From assembly GCA_023437305.1 (NCBI GenBank), contig JAEZGN010000010.1:62001-126000 (forward strand): a stretch of 64,000 nucleotides of DNA, given 5' to 3'. Origin of the DNA: Bacteroidota bacterium (GTDB lineage Bacteria > Bacteroidota > Bacteroidia > Bacteroidales > Dysgonomonadaceae). Made by a program: the position numbers and the translations under genes. The stretch's first letter is position 1; the number at the start of each line of letters is the position of its first letter. This document shows positions 34,382-43,454 of the stretch, one piece after another. The notes under the pieces were generated by a model, which saw only the letters and a list, made by a program, of their open reading frames with translations, was not told where the DNA came from and searched no databases.

Positions 34382-35710
34382 ATGATTATAAAAGCAAACT
34401 TGCCCGACTCCGGAAAGAAGAAACGATTGGTTATTATCGGAGGAGGGTTTGCCGGACTCGAACTTGCAAAAAGAGCGGATAAAAATCAATATCAGGTAGT
34501 ACTGATAGACAAGAACAATTACTATCAGTTTCAACCCTTATTCTATCAGGTGGCTATCGGAGGACTAGAACCGAGTTCGATATCTTATCCATACAGAAAG
34601 AACTTTCAGAAAAATAAAGACTTTCATTTCAGAATGTGTGAGGCTTTAAGCGTAAATACATCTGATAAGAAGATTGAAACAAATATCGGCATCATTACAT
34701 ACGACCTTTTAGTTATCGCCACAGGATGCGATACAAATTATTTTGGGAATACAGATCTAATAGAAAATACATTCTCACTAAAATCTGTATCCGAATCACT
34801 CTTGATGAGAAACAGGATACTACTAAGCTTCGAGGAATCTTTGATCACAACAGACGAAGAAAAACGAAAAGAATTGTTGACTTTTGTTATCGTCGGAGGA
34901 GGAGCAACAGGTGTTGAATTAGCCGGAGCATTGGCCGATATGAGAAGAACGGTTTTGCCAAGAGACTACCCGGAGATAGACTTTACCAAAATGGAAATCC
35001 ACTTGGTGAATGCAGGCTCTCGTCTATTGGCAGGCATGTCGGAACAAGCATCCGAAACTGCATTAAAAACATTACTAGACAGAGGTGTTATCGTTTATCA
35101 GGATAAATCGGTAAAATCGGTAGAAAGCCCTTATGTGAATATTGCTGACGGCACTCAAATACGTTCTCGTAATGTATTTTGGGTGGCAGGAGTTAAGCCA
35201 AATAGCTTAGCCGGCCTTAACGAAACGGCATACAACCGGGGACGTTTGGTTGTAAACGAATACAATCAGGTAAATGGCTATAAAGATATTTTCTCAATTG
35301 GTGATACATCTTTACAAACGTCCGAAAGTTACCCTGCGGGTCATCCTCAGGTAGCTCAAGTCGCGCTACAAATGGCAAAACAACTAGCCAAGAATATCAA
35401 TAAGGGAGAATCGGACAATTGGGATAAGTTTGTATATGTAGACAAAGGCTCATTGGCTACCATTGGGCGTAATGCTGCTGTTGCCGACCTCGGGAAACTT
35501 CGCTTTGGGGGCTGGGTTGCATGGTGGTTGTGGTTGCTGGTACATATCCTTTCTATTGTGGGAATGAGAAATAAGGTTTCTGTATTCATCGATTGGGTAT
35601 GGAGTTATCTGAATTATGATGTTTCGCTACGTCTGCTAATTCGTCCTAAGTTCAACGAAATGTATAAGGATAAGAGAGCTAAACAAAGTAACGAACAAAT
35701 CCAAACTTAA
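34382..35710 (+). CDS. ndh: Type II NADH dehydrogenase (NDH-2)
   Basis: This 442-residue flavoprotein has the FAD loop VIIGGGFAGLELAKRA, the second dinucleotide loop VIVGGGATGVELAGALAD, and a C-terminal amphipathic/hydrophobic stretch (GWVAWWLWLLVHILSIVG) that would bind the membrane. It should oxidise NADH and pass electrons to quinone without pumping protons. It begins 20 bp after a terminator and is followed directly by rnpB. Single gene unit. Confidence 0.93.
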   Translation: MIIKANLPDSGKKKRLVIIGGGFAGLELAKRADKNQYQVVLIDKNNYYQFQPLFYQVAIGGLEPSSISYPYRKNFQKNKDFHFRMCEALSVNTSDKKIETNIGIITYDLLVIATGCDTNYFGNTDLIENTFSLKSVSESLLMRNRILLSFEESLITTDEEKRKELLTFVIVGGGATGVELAGALADMRRTVLPRDYPEIDFTKMEIHLVNAGSRLLAGMSEQASETALKTLLDRGVIVYQDKSVKSVESPYVNIADGTQIRSRNVFWVAGVKPNSLAGLNETAYNRGRLVVNEYNQVNGYKDIFSIGDTSLQTSESYPAGHPQVAQVALQMAKQLAKNINKGESDNWDKFVYVDKGSLATIGRNAAVADLGKLRFGGWVAWWLWLLVHILSIVGMRNKVSVFIDWVWSYLNYDVSLRLLIRPKFNEMYKDKRAKQSNEQIQT

Positions 35711-35740
35711 TACAGTAAGATATATTCCAAGAAAATGAAC

Positions 35741-35748
35741 TATCTTTG
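35741..35748 (+). promoter_or_regulatory. Candidate -7 element of rnpB
   Basis: TATCTTTG fits TAnnTTTG and lies about 10 bp before the start of the P1 helix. Confidence 0.55.
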
Positions 35749-35758
35749 CATCAAATTG

Positions 35759-36111
35759 CAGTAGGTCGGTTTGCCGCTGGCTGCCGCAAGGCAGAAAGAG
35801 GAAAGTCCGGGCAACACAGAGCATCGTATTTCTTAATGGGAAGCTGTTCGCGAGGGCAAAGTTAAGGTAACAGAGAACAACCGCCCCTATCAGGGGTAAG
35901 GGTGAAAAGGTGAGGTAAGAGCTCACCGGTCTGTATAGCAATATATAGAGCCGTACCACTTGCGAGTTGTAAGACCATGTATACCGGCGCATGTAGGGCT
36001 GCTCGTCCGATGCCGGGGGGTAGGTCGCTAGAGCCTGTTGGCGACATCAGGCGTAGATAAATGGCAAACACTCTTCTTGAAGAGTACAGAACCCGGCTTA
36101 TAGACTTACTG
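35759..36111 (+). ncRNA. rnpB: RNase P RNA
   Basis: This is bacterial class A RNase P RNA, the catalytic part of the enzyme that trims tRNA 5' ends. Universally conserved blocks are present in order: AGAGGAAAGTCCGGGC near 35799, ACAGAGAACA near 35871, the GCTGCTCGTCCGA segment and, near the 3' end, ACAGAACCCGGCTTATAG. The ends are set by the P1 helix, CAGTAGGTC (35759-35767) pairing with GACTTACTG (36103-36111) with one G-U. A TAnnTTTG promoter element lies just upstream and a hairpin terminator follows. Confidence 0.95.
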
Positions 36112-36138
36112 TATTTTTATGTAAATTCACATAGCAGA

Positions 36139-36178
36139 TAAAAGGTGTTGATTATTATACAATCAACACCTTTATTTT
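36139..36178. terminator. Bidirectional terminator downstream of rnpB
   Basis: Arms AAAGGTGTTGATT/AATCAACACCTTT enclose a 7-nt loop and are followed by TATTTTAT on the plus strand and by TTATCTGC on the minus strand. It lies between rnpB and the convergent hypothetical gene. Confidence 0.8.
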
Positions 36179-36190
36179 ATTAAACAAAAT

Positions 36191-36925
36191 TTATCTTATC
36201 CTAAGCAAAGGACGATTTCTATCCGGCTCTTGTTCACTGTTATATTGAAATAGTGTGTCAGATTTAATCATAAACTTTAGTTTATCTCCTTTCTCAAAGA
36301 CGTCATTATACGACTTGGAAACTGTACAGTCAATGATATTATCATCAATAGTAAATGTTCCTAATAGCTTTTCTTTTAAGATTGAGCCGTCTATATCATA
36401 CAGGAAGTTATTCCCATTATCGAAAGATATGGTTCCCATTGCCGCACCTAAAAAACCTTTGTATTGCTTTACTGTGTTAAACTCTAATTTTGGCTCTGAC
36501 TGCTCGCTTTCCCCTTTTTGTTCTTTATAGCTCAACAAGTCATTTAACAGGTTAAACATGTCATTCGAGTAAAAATAAACTCCATCATCTTTGAGAATAG
36601 TAAATTTGCCTATACAAGCCTCCAATATTACTTTACCGTTCGAAAACAATCTCAATTTCATTCGCGTATCAGGAGTAGGATACTGGCTTTTGTCGGCTAC
36701 CGGTAGATTTTTCAATACACTCGTTATTCTGCGTATCGCATTACTACCTACGATTGTCTTTTTATCAATAACATTCTGAAATGCAAAATCATAATTCATA
36801 CAATCTACACTGTATGGCATCTCGGTATCCATCGGTACGGAAAGTACTTCTATCTTCGTTATATTTTGGGAAAAACAGTTTAATGAAAGGATTAGCAATA
36901 AACCTAAAAGTAGTTTCAATTTCAT
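36191..36925 (-). CDS. Secreted protein of unknown function
   Basis: I do not recognise this 244-residue protein. It has a clear signal peptide (about 1-19, ending CFSQ) and a mature region with no membrane helix, rich in charged residues and probable beta strands (e.g. MKLRLFSNGKVILEACIGKFTI, LLGTFTIDDNIIDCTVSKSY). It probably stays in the periplasm or is surface-associated. Upstream is a TAAATTTG -7 element; downstream is a shared terminator. It is a single-gene unit, and no neighbour indicates a function. Confidence 0.8.
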   Translation of the reverse strand: MKLKLLLGLLLILSLNCFSQNITKIEVLSVPMDTEMPYSVDCMNYDFAFQNVIDKKTIVGSNAIRRITSVLKNLPVADKSQYPTPDTRMKLRLFSNGKVILEACIGKFTILKDDGVYFYSNDMFNLLNDLLSYKEQKGESEQSEPKLEFNTVKQYKGFLGAAMGTISFDNGNNFLYDIDGSILKEKLLGTFTIDDNIIDCTVSKSYNDVFEKGDKLKFMIKSDTLFQYNSEQEPDRNRPLLRIR

Positions 36926-36996
36926 CGTATTTGTATTCGTTTGTTTTATCTAAGCCTGTAAAAGGAACTATCAAGGCATTCTCTTTAGTCTGCTTG

Positions 36997-37004
36997 CAAA
37001 TTTA
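36997..37004 (-). promoter_or_regulatory. Candidate -7 element of the secreted unknown gene
   Basis: Minus-strand TAAATTTG matches TAnnTTTG and predicts a leader of about 65 nt. Confidence 0.45.
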
Positions 37005-37009
37005 ACAAT

Positions 37010-37055
37010 AATAATAAAAACAAACAATCCTGCCAAAACAAATATGACAGGATTG
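37010..37055 (-). terminator. Terminator of the ABC exporter operon
   Basis: Arms CAATCCTG/CAGGATTG (37025-37032 and 37048-37055) are followed on the minus strand by TTTGTTTTTATT. The hairpin starts 22 bp beyond the permease stop codon. Confidence 0.8.
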
Positions 37056-37076
37056 CTTCACTAAACTTATCTTAAA

Positions 37077-38399
37077 TTATTTATATCTCAACCACTTAAA
37101 CATTTCGGCAAAGGTCACTTTCTTACCATACATCAGAATACCGACACGATAGACCTTTGCTGCCAATTTAACCATCAATATGGCAGTTGCATACAACACA
37201 ACGACGGACAAGGCCAACTCCCAGATAGATATTTCGAACGGAGCACGAACCATCATTACCACAGGCGCAGTAAATGGTATGATCGAACACCAAAACGCCA
37301 TCGCGCCTTCAGGATTCTGAGATGCTGCAATACCTGTATAAAAAGCCAATAATAATATAATAGTCAATGGCATCATCAGCTGCTGAGCCTCTTGCGAATC
37401 GTTAGCAGCAGACCCAAACATGGCATACAAAGAGGAGAAAAGAAGATATCCTCCCACAAAATATAATATAAGGCAGATTCCTACCTGTAGCCAGTTGACA
37501 CCCAATAGACTATTAACGACCGAAGCCATCTCCGAATTATTCTGTGCCATTGCACTTATTGCCTGTTGAGCCTCCATTGTAGCAGTGGTATCTACACTTG
37601 TTCCGAGGAATATTTGCATAGCAACAAGTGCACCGCCTCCTATAACAAGCCAGATAACCAATTGTAGCAAACCAACCAACCCTACTCCAACTATTTTACC
37701 CATCATCAGATCTAAAGGTCTAACGGAGGAAATAATCACTTCAATGATGCGGTTTGTTTTCTCTTCTACAACACTTTGCACCACCATTTGCCCATACATC
37801 ATGATAAAGAAGAACATACACAATGTAAGCCCCATCCCTACAAAAGATGCCGCCTGACCAAGTGTTTCGGTTTTCTGTCCGGCTTCGTCGAGACGGATAG
37901 TAGACACATTTATCTGATCTTTCGATTTCAATATTTGTTGCAGATCGGCAACAAGTTGTGGTTCGATATTACTCCGTTGGGTAAAATCGTCTATTTTTTT
38001 ATTTCTAACAGCATCGGTAAGTATGTTGTTGATATAAACAGTCAACTCACGAGGAGGCTGCTGCTTTTCGGAATAGAAAGTTGCTGCATTCGGATTTACG
38101 CTCAGGTCTTCTGAGATTTCTAATATCGCTGTGGTTTTATCGCTCGGCTTACTATCGTTGTCCGATAATTTCACAAACTCATAGTTCTTAGATGACTGAA
38201 ACAAATTAAAGTAAGAACCTGTATGATCGATGACATATACTTTGTTTATGTCATCATTGCTACTCAACATCATCAGCAATGCAGGGATAGTAGACACTCC
38301 CAAAAATAAGAATGGCGTTAGCAACGTCGTCAAGATAAACGCTTTAGTCTTTACCCTCGAGGTAAATTCCCTATGTATAATTAGCTTTAATCCTCTCAT
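37077..38399 (-). CDS. ABC-2 type transporter permease (NatB-like)
   Basis: This 440-residue membrane protein has one N-terminal helix (about 20-40), a large extracytoplasmic loop (about 45-175) and five or six C-terminal helices (about 178-425), the NatB/ABC-2 exporter layout. The cytoplasmic segment VVEEKTNRIIEVIISSVRPLDLMMGKIVG is the characteristic coupling region. It overlaps the ATPase gene by four bases (ATGA), so the two form one transporter. Family members export sodium or small molecules; the substrate here is unknown. Confidence 0.92.
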   Translation of the reverse strand: MRGLKLIIHREFTSRVKTKAFILTTLLTPFLFLGVSTIPALLMMLSSNDDINKVYVIDHTGSYFNLFQSSKNYEFVKLSDNDSKPSDKTTAILEISEDLSVNPNAATFYSEKQQPPRELTVYINNILTDAVRNKKIDDFTQRSNIEPQLVADLQQILKSKDQINVSTIRLDEAGQKTETLGQAASFVGMGLTLCMFFFIMMYGQMVVQSVVEEKTNRIIEVIISSVRPLDLMMGKIVGVGLVGLLQLVIWLVIGGGALVAMQIFLGTSVDTTATMEAQQAISAMAQNNSEMASVVNSLLGVNWLQVGICLILYFVGGYLLFSSLYAMFGSAANDSQEAQQLMMPLTIILLLAFYTGIAASQNPEGAMAFWCSIIPFTAPVVMMVRAPFEISIWELALSVVVLYATAILMVKLAAKVYRVGILMYGKKVTFAEMFKWLRYK

Positions 38400-39307
38400 T
38401 GTTTTGTCTCTGATACGATTTGTATAAAAATATCATTCATCGAAGGCAATACTTCTTCAAAAGTCACCACTTCATATCGTTTGGCTATCTCTTGTATCAA
38501 CTCTGAGTTGGAAGCCTCATCATTACGCTGAATGAGTAGTTCCGTAACATTACTGTCTGTTGATTGCGATAATATCGAAAAGTGAGGAGATTCCAGATCA
38601 AAAGTTTCCCCCACAACCTGAAGCTTGAAAATATGCTTTCTGTATCTTGCACGTATTTCCTTCACATTTCCATTCAATACAACTCTAGATTTATTTATCA
38701 GAGATATTTCGTCACACAATTCTTCTACCGACTCCATATTATGAGTGGAAAGAATTATTGTTTTGCCTTTTGCTTTCAGCTCCAACAGCTCTCTTTTTAA
38801 CAATTCTGTATTTACAGGATCGAATCCGCTGAAAGGTTCATCAAGGATATACAAATCAGGTTCATGTATGACAGTAGCAATAAATTGTATCTTTTGCTGC
38901 ATACCTTTCGATAGCTCCTCCACTTTCTTCCCTTGCCAGGATAGTATATCAAACTTCTTTAGCCAATATTGCGTTTTTTGTACTGCATCTTCTTTCGAGA
39001 GGCCTCTCAATTGTGCCAGAAAAATAATATGCTCTCCAACTTTCATTTTCTTGTACAAGCCTCTTTCTTCGGGCAGATAACCGATATTGAAAACATCATC
39101 GGCTACCGACACCCTTCCATTTATAAAGACTTGTCCTTCATCGGGAGCAGTTATCCTGTTTATTATTCGGATTAGCGAAGATTTGCCTGCGCCATTAGGC
39201 CCCAGCAATCCATAGATGCAACCTTTTGGCACTTCAACGCTTACGCCATCGAGAGCTCTATGACTACCATATTGTTTCACCACATCGTGGGCTTCGAGAT
39301 AATACAT
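38396..39307 (-). CDS. ABC transporter ATP-binding protein (NatA-like)
   Basis: This 303-residue nucleotide-binding subunit has Walker A GLLGPNGAGKSS, the signature motif VEELSKGMQQKIQF, Walker B PDLYILDEPFSGFDP and the switch His in ILSTHNMESVEEL. The C-terminal extension (about 215-303) resembles that of NatA/CcmA-like exporters. It works with the permease encoded by the overlapping next gene. Confidence 0.94.
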   Translation of the reverse strand: MYYLEAHDVVKQYGSHRALDGVSVEVPKGCIYGLLGPNGAGKSSLIRIINRITAPDEGQVFINGRVSVADDVFNIGYLPEERGLYKKMKVGEHIIFLAQLRGLSKEDAVQKTQYWLKKFDILSWQGKKVEELSKGMQQKIQFIATVIHEPDLYILDEPFSGFDPVNTELLKRELLELKAKGKTIILSTHNMESVEELCDEISLINKSRVVLNGNVKEIRARYRKHIFKLQVVGETFDLESPHFSILSQSTDSNVTELLIQRNDEASNSELIQEIAKRYEVVTFEEVLPSMNDIFIQIVSETKQ

Positions 39308-39388
39308 ATTTTATAGTATGGTTTATATTGTTTTTTATTAGTCGTACCAAAAGGATAAAAGTCACAAAGCTCCGGAAATATTATAGTC

Positions 39389-41068
39389 TTATTTCTTATC
39401 GCCCACTAATACTCCTGAGATACACCAATAACTCAGAGCACTACCTTCGGGGTCTCCCACGGGTATAGCCACCTTCAGTTGGTGTTCACCGGCCTTCACA
39501 TCCCCAATGTGTATAAACACAGGGTAACTTACTGTACCCGGACACCAGCCCGAACGACTCAGATCGGATGACGATAAGCCATTTGCAAAATTGCCCGAAG
39601 CCGGGTTTAACTCTCTATAGCTGCCGCAATCTTCGCGCCAAGGAGTGTAAGCTATCAGGCGAGAACCATCCATAAATATCTCGTTAAGCTTCGGATTAAA
39701 TTCGTCTCCTCCACCCCAGCCGCCATGGCCTGTAGATATATATCGGATATAGGCATCTTTGAGGTCTACATCTGTTTTGAAGTTTACAGTCAGAGAATCG
39801 TTGCGGAACAATCCGTCAGGATAAGCCTGTCCTGCCATTTCCATAATATTTGTAGTTGTAAACAGAGGATATACTTCTTTCTCTGCTCGCTTCTCGTTTG
39901 GATAATACTTAATCTTCAAAGATACGTTGTGTCCGTTTTTCGCATAATTTCCGATCCATGCACCTACCCACACTTCATTTTTCAGATACTTCGCATAGTC
40001 GGTAATTTCTTGCTTAAACACCACTGAGTCCGGCCAGTTATATTCAGCTACTTCAATATGGTTATATCCCTTTACTCCGAATGAAGTATAAAAACGCATC
40101 AACTCGAGAGGCGGCAAATAATCTTCTGTAGCAACCATTCCCTCATACGATTTCCCATGTTTATCGGTATACTGAGGTAATGCTTCTCTTCCTTTTAATA
40201 ACCCATCCATAAATGATTGTTTCCTATTGGTAGGCACGATAAAGACACTACCCGTACGGTCATAAGCATCGCCTTCAGAGTGTTGGGCTAGCTCAGCAAA
40301 AATAGAATAACTACTATTATCGGCAGGAAGTTTTACTTTTTTCAAGACGATAGAACCATTCGCAAATTGCATTATTTCTGTATCGTTCAACTGCTCCGGC
40401 TTAGGAATATCCCTAAAGTATATACTCTGATTATTAAACACGTCGGCTACAATAACCTGGCTTTGCTGTATACGGTAATTATAGGCAGGGGCAGTCAGCT
40501 TATCACCTTTAAGAACAGGTTTTACATTCACAATCTCTTTTAGCAAATCAATCTTTGTTGCTTTTTCTTCGTATTGTCCGTTTCTTACTACCTTAAGCAC
40601 AACTCCATCGGGCAAACCAACACCGGGTTGCATAGATCCTTTGACTCCTAATTGGGTTGTATACCATATTTCTATTGTATTAGAATTAATAACAGTCTTT
40701 GCTTTTTTGCAGAGGTAACCGGCAATAGTTTCTGTTTCGCGCAAAAATTCGAGTTTATCATTTAATGTAAATGATCGCGTTGTATAAAACTCATCACCAT
40801 TTGCCAACTTTGCGGTTTTCGTTTCTTCATTTGTTGCATAATCAAGATAGGTGTATTGTATCGGAGCACCCTCTTGCACTTCGGCATATTTACGACTTAT
40901 TTGCACATCAGTTCCGCATATCTCCACGATGGTATTTGCTCCTTCGTAAGCTTTACCATTCATGCTTGTCTGGTAGCTGATACGAACTGTTTTAAAATCT
41001 TTCTTAGGCTGAGCATTCATTACAAATGCGAGAAGTAATAATTGGAATAAAAATAGGTTCCTTTTCAT
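39389..41068 (-). CDS. PNGase F-like protein with GLPGLI-like N-terminal domain
   Basis: This 559-residue secreted protein has a signal peptide (about 1-19), an N-terminal region (about 20-210) with ETIAGYLCKKAKTV ... IEIWYTTQL ... GVGLPDGVVLKV, which resembles GLPGLI-family outer proteins, and a C-terminal half (about 225-559) resembling peptide-N4-(N-acetyl-glucosaminyl)asparagine amidase F. D270 in GDAYDRTGSVFI aligns with PNGase F D60, and E456 in GHGGWGGGDEF with E206; the region of E118 (VWVGAWIGNY) lacks Glu. Cys481 and Cys509 suit a disulfide. Such an enzyme would remove N-glycans. Activity is uncertain because of the missing residue. An Elizabethkingia form with an extra N-terminal domain is known. 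Confidence 0.8.
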   Translation of the reverse strand: MKRNLFLFQLLLLAFVMNAQPKKDFKTVRISYQTSMNGKAYEGANTIVEICGTDVQISRKYAEVQEGAPIQYTYLDYATNEETKTAKLANGDEFYTTRSFTLNDKLEFLRETETIAGYLCKKAKTVINSNTIEIWYTTQLGVKGSMQPGVGLPDGVVLKVVRNGQYEEKATKIDLLKEIVNVKPVLKGDKLTAPAYNYRIQQSQVIVADVFNNQSIYFRDIPKPEQLNDTEIMQFANGSIVLKKVKLPADNSSYSIFAELAQHSEGDAYDRTGSVFIVPTNRKQSFMDGLLKGREALPQYTDKHGKSYEGMVATEDYLPPLELMRFYTSFGVKGYNHIEVAEYNWPDSVVFKQEITDYAKYLKNEVWVGAWIGNYAKNGHNVSLKIKYYPNEKRAEKEVYPLFTTTNIMEMAGQAYPDGLFRNDSLTVNFKTDVDLKDAYIRYISTGHGGWGGGDEFNPKLNEIFMDGSRLIAYTPWREDCGSYRELNPASGNFANGLSSSDLSRSGWCPGTVSYPVFIHIGDVKAGEHQLKVAIPVGDPEGSALSYWCISGVLVGDKK

Positions 41069-41106
41069 AAAATATATTTTAGATAAAAGAGTTTTAGGTC
41101 AACGGA

Positions 41107-41114
41107 CAAAGATA
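41107..41114 (-). promoter_or_regulatory. Candidate -7 element of the PNGase F-like gene
   Basis: Minus-strand TATCTTTG fits TAnnTTTG and predicts a leader of about 32 nt. Confidence 0.5.
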
Positions 41115-41219
41115 AAGCATAATGACGAATTGATTAAAAAACATTCGAACATTTAACGACTATTGTATAGACATTACCTTAAAAAGCACAAAACAAATAA
41201 ACAATTCCATTTTTCTTCG

Positions 41220-41227
41220 TATTTTTG
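41220..41227 (+). promoter_or_regulatory. Candidate -7 element of miaB
   Basis: TATTTTTG fits TAnnTTTG and predicts a leader of about 55 nt before the miaB start. Confidence 0.5.
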
Positions 41228-41288
41228 CCAGCCAAAGATGTTTTGAGATAAATCATCTAAGCTTAATTACATACTAAAATATATTTCT

Positions 41289-42659
41289 ATGAACAACGAG
41301 AAAGGACTGGACTTTAAATCCACGATTTCAACCGAAGACAAAAAACTGTTCATCGAAACCTACGGCTGTCAAATGAATGTAGCAGACAGCGAGGTTGTTG
41401 CATCCGTAATGCAAATGGATGGTTATACCATGACAGATAAGCTGGAAGAAGCCGATGCTGTTTTTGTAAATACATGCTCGATACGCGACAACGCCGAGCA
41501 AAGAGTTATTCAACGTCTCGACTACTTCAACGCTCTCAAGAGAAAGAAAAAGCCAAATATGATTATTGGTGTTCTGGGTTGTATGGCCGAACGAGTAAAA
41601 GAAGAGCTACACGACAAGCATCATGTAGATGTTGTAGTAGGCCCCGATGCCTACCTCGACCTGCCTAATCTGGTAGGAGCTGCCGAAAATGGCAACAAAG
41701 CAATCAATGTTCAACTATCCAAAACCGAAACGTATAAGGATGTGATCCCTTTGCGTATTGGAGGAAACCACATTTCGGGCTTTATATCCATCATGCGAGG
41801 ATGCGATAAGGTATGTTCTTATTGTATAGTGCCTTATACAAGAGGTCGTGAACGAAGCCGTTCGCCACAGAGTATCCTTAACGAATTGGAAAATCTGCGA
41901 GACAAAGGATTTAAGGAAGCCACATTATTGGGACAGAATGTCAACTCGTATCGCTTCACAAACGAAGACGGCAGCATTGTAGATTTCCCCGCACTATTGG
42001 AAATGACAGCGAAGGCTGTACCTAAAATGCGTATCCGATTTACGACTTCTTATCCGACAGATATGACGGATGAAACACTGGAGGTGATAGCAAAATACGA
42101 TAACCTGTGCAAGTTTATCCATCTACCTGTACAATCGGGAAGTAGCAAGATGCTAAACGTGATGAAAAGAAAATATGATAGAGAGTGGTATCTGAACCGT
42201 ATTGAAGCGATTAAACGCATCATACCGGGATGCGGCATATCTACTGACATCATGTGCGGTTTTCACTCCGAAACGGAAGAAGATCAGCAAGAGACACTAT
42301 CACTGATGCGTGAAGTATGTTTCGACTCGGCATTTATGTTCAAGTATTCGGAACGTCCGGGAACATACGCTTCAAAAAAATTAGAAGACGATATTCCTGA
42401 AGATGTTAAAATAAAACGTTTACAGGAAATTATAGATTTGCAAAACGAATGCTCTCTTGAAAGCAACAAGCGAGATGTAGGCAAAGTATTTGAAGTACTT
42501 GTTGAAGGATTCTCGAAACGGTCGAGGGAACAGCTTTTTGGACGAACATCCCAAAACAAAGTTGTTATTTTTGACAAAGGAAACCATCGTATAGGAGACT
42601 TTGTGACCGTAAAAGTAACAGGAAATACTTCGGCTACACTATTCGGCGAAGCGATATAA
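41289..42659 (+). CDS. miaB: tRNA-2-methylthio-N6-dimethylallyladenosine synthase MiaB
   Basis: This 456-residue radical SAM enzyme adds a methylthio group to i6A37 of tRNA. It has the N-terminal UPF0004 cluster cysteines (TYGCQMNVADSE, NTCSIRDNAEQR, LGCMAERVKEE), the radical SAM CxxxCxxC in CDKVCSYCIVPYTRG, and a C-terminal TRAM domain (about 395-456) ending SATLFGEAI. Motif wording and length fit MiaB better than the related MtaB and RimO. It is a single-gene unit. Confidence 0.96.
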   Translation: MNNEKGLDFKSTISTEDKKLFIETYGCQMNVADSEVVASVMQMDGYTMTDKLEEADAVFVNTCSIRDNAEQRVIQRLDYFNALKRKKKPNMIIGVLGCMAERVKEELHDKHHVDVVVGPDAYLDLPNLVGAAENGNKAINVQLSKTETYKDVIPLRIGGNHISGFISIMRGCDKVCSYCIVPYTRGRERSRSPQSILNELENLRDKGFKEATLLGQNVNSYRFTNEDGSIVDFPALLEMTAKAVPKMRIRFTTSYPTDMTDETLEVIAKYDNLCKFIHLPVQSGSSKMLNVMKRKYDREWYLNRIEAIKRIIPGCGISTDIMCGFHSETEEDQQETLSLMREVCFDSAFMFKYSERPGTYASKKLEDDIPEDVKIKRLQEIIDLQNECSLESNKRDVGKVFEVLVEGFSKRSREQLFGRTSQNKVVIFDKGNHRIGDFVTVKVTGNTSATLFGEAI

Positions 42660-42880
42660 GAATGGGGCTAATAGTTATTTTTACTGAAAAATATTTTCGA
42701 TATTTCAAAAAATAGCTATATTAGCTGTCCTTTTAGGGAAAGCAAAAAGATTATTAGCGGTTTAGCCCGTATTATTTAGTGATCAATCCAATTTATAATA
42801 AAGTGTTGAGTTGATGAAATTTATTGATACTCGCACACGTTATTATATTAATGTAGAATTAATTTATAAAATAAATAATT

Positions 42881-43084
42881 ATGAATAAAACAGGTTCGAA
42901 CTTATTGTTCTTGGCTATAGGTGCTGCACTAGGTGCAGCTGTTGGCTATGTTGCTGCTTCTGACAAAAAGGAAGAATGGCTGAAAGATATAAACAGCCTG
43001 GTAGACAAAGTAAAAGGAAATGTAAGAAACGCAGCCGGCAGAAGCAAACATAAACTGGAAGAATTAAAAGACGATGTTGAATAA
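42881..43084 (+). CDS. YtxH-like small membrane protein
   Basis: This 67-residue protein has one Gly/Ala-rich membrane helix (about 8-26, LFLAIGAALGAAVGYVAAS) followed by a charged amphipathic helix (KVKGNVRNAAGRSKHKLEELKDD). That is the layout of YtxH-type stress-associated proteins. It overlaps the next gene by 11 bp, and the three genes here form one operon, a common trio in Bacteroidetes. Confidence 0.82.
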   Translation: MNKTGSNLLFLAIGAALGAAVGYVAASDKKEEWLKDINSLVDKVKGNVRNAAGRSKHKLEELKDDVE

Positions 43085-43454
43085 CTCCGAAGAAGAAAAA
43101 AGCTTAGGAATCTTAATTGAAGAAATTAAATTAGATTTATTAAGCTATATCAATAGACGTATCCGTTTGTTTAAACTGGATAGTTTTGAGAAGATAGGTT
43201 TATCTGCCTCCGGTCTGGGATATGGCTTAATAATAATAGCTATAGTAGCTGTTATTTTATTCTTCGGGCTTATTGGTATGGCTTTTTTTCTTGGAGAATT
43301 ATTCAACAGCTTGGCTGTAGGCTTTGGAATCATGACTCTGTTTTCATTGTTTGTTTTATTACTTGTAGTTCTTTTTCGGAAAAAGATACAACAATCGATA
43401 TTACAGAATACTATAAGATTTATGCGTAAAATAGATACAAATGAAGAAGAGTAG
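43074..43454 (+). CDS. Holin-X / phage holin superfamily III membrane protein
   Basis: This 126-residue protein has two membrane helices (about 43-72 and 79-105) flanked by charged segments, matching the Actinobacterial holin-X (PF07332) family. Despite the name, members of this type in Bacteroidetes are chromosomal membrane proteins, often in stress operons, and no phage genes are nearby. It overlaps both neighbours (11 bp and 14 bp). Confidence 0.8.
   Translation: MLNNSEEEKSLGILIEEIKLDLLSYINRRIRLFKLDSFEKIGLSASGLGYGLIIIAIVAVILFFGLIGMAFFLGELFNSLAVGFGIMTLFSLFVLLLVVLFRKKIQQSILQNTIRFMRKIDTNEEE

Noticed and set aside
43074..43454. Prophage remnant suggested by the holin-like gene
   Set aside because: No other phage-type genes, integrase or att-like repeats are nearby; the gene sits in a small chromosomal membrane-protein operon.
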